From NCBI GenBank assembly GCA_002729275.1, contig PBTP01000098.1, positions 1 to 6,612 on the forward strand: a stretch of DNA of 6,612 nt, written 5' to 3'. A program made the position numbers and the translations under genes. Positions 6,578 to 6,612 of the stretch are shown here, piece by piece. How positions within the stretch are numbered: position 1 is the stretch's first letter; every line of letters starts with the position of its first letter. This stretch comes from Roseibacillus sp. (GTDB lineage Bacteria > Verrucomicrobiota > Verrucomicrobiia > Verrucomicrobiales > Akkermansiaceae). The notes beneath the pieces were generated by a model. The model saw only the letters and a list, made by a program, of their open reading frames with translations, had not been told where the DNA came from and did not search any database.

Positions 6578-6594
6578 GGAAGATAGTTCAAATT

Positions 6595-6611
6595 GCCCGC
6601 GAGTGACGGGC
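6595..6611 (+). promoter_or_regulatory. Possible expression-platform hairpin of the riboswitch
   Basis: GCCCG (6595-6599) and CGGGC (6607-6611) pair around a seven-base loop, 19 bases after P1 closes. This is where a cobalamin riboswitch usually places its terminator, start-hiding hairpin or the loop that kisses L5. The window ends here, so it cannot be seen whether a T-tract or a ribosome binding site follows. Confidence 0.35.
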
Positions 6612-6612
6612 G

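Noticed and set aside
6302..6591. Two minus-strand open frames (about 60 and 80 codons) in the riboswitch region
   Set aside because: They are Pro/Arg-rich products of reading GC-rich structured RNA backwards. The plus strand carries the conserved riboswitch core.
6595..6612. Resemblance of the last bases to a 16S rRNA segment near position 1400
   Set aside because: The match is only a few bases and fits better as a short hairpin following the riboswitch.

Overview
The window looks like chromosomal DNA from a member of the Verrucomicrobia, probably near the Opitutae. Three things point there. The first gene fuses a DUF1080 domain to the N-terminal propeller of a PVC-type membrane-bound dehydrogenase. 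The transketolase carries an [10 protein letters not shown] variant of the usual SGHPGxPMG motif, which I associate with that group from memory. Most genes also lack a clear Shine-Dalgarno sequence. No mobile elements, CRISPR arrays, tRNAs or rRNAs were seen. The assignment is an inference from protein style, not a database result.

Layout, minus strand (transcribed right to left from about 3400): an uncharacterised 162-aa protein (2911-3399); the long form of ATP phosphoribosyltransferase HisG (1845-2729), which catalyses the first step of histidine synthesis; a 34-aa extremely basic protein resembling the AURKAIP1/COX24 (mS38-type) small ribosomal proteins (1701-1805); a structured 212-bp gap; and a large secreted carbohydrate-related protein (DUF1080 plus dehydrogenase propeller), which starts at 1488 and runs off the left edge after 496 codons.

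Layout, plus strand (left to right from about 3500): an AT-rich divergent control region (3400-3641) with three perfect inverted repeats and recurring GCTAAAT half-sites; an uncharacterised 170-aa protein with a probable winged-helix C-terminus (3642-4154); transketolase (4305-6305); and a well-conserved cobalamin (vitamin B12) riboswitch (about 6358-6577). The riboswitch's regulated gene lies beyond the right edge.

The genes do not form one obvious pathway. HisG and transketolase are linked only loosely: transketolase belongs to the pentose phosphate pathway, which supplies the ribose 5-phosphate for PRPP, a HisG substrate. The DUF1080 protein probably acts on sugars outside the cytoplasm. 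The least explained part is the divergent promoter region between the two unknown proteins, with its repeated operator-like motif. The clearest regulatory RNA is the B12 riboswitch.
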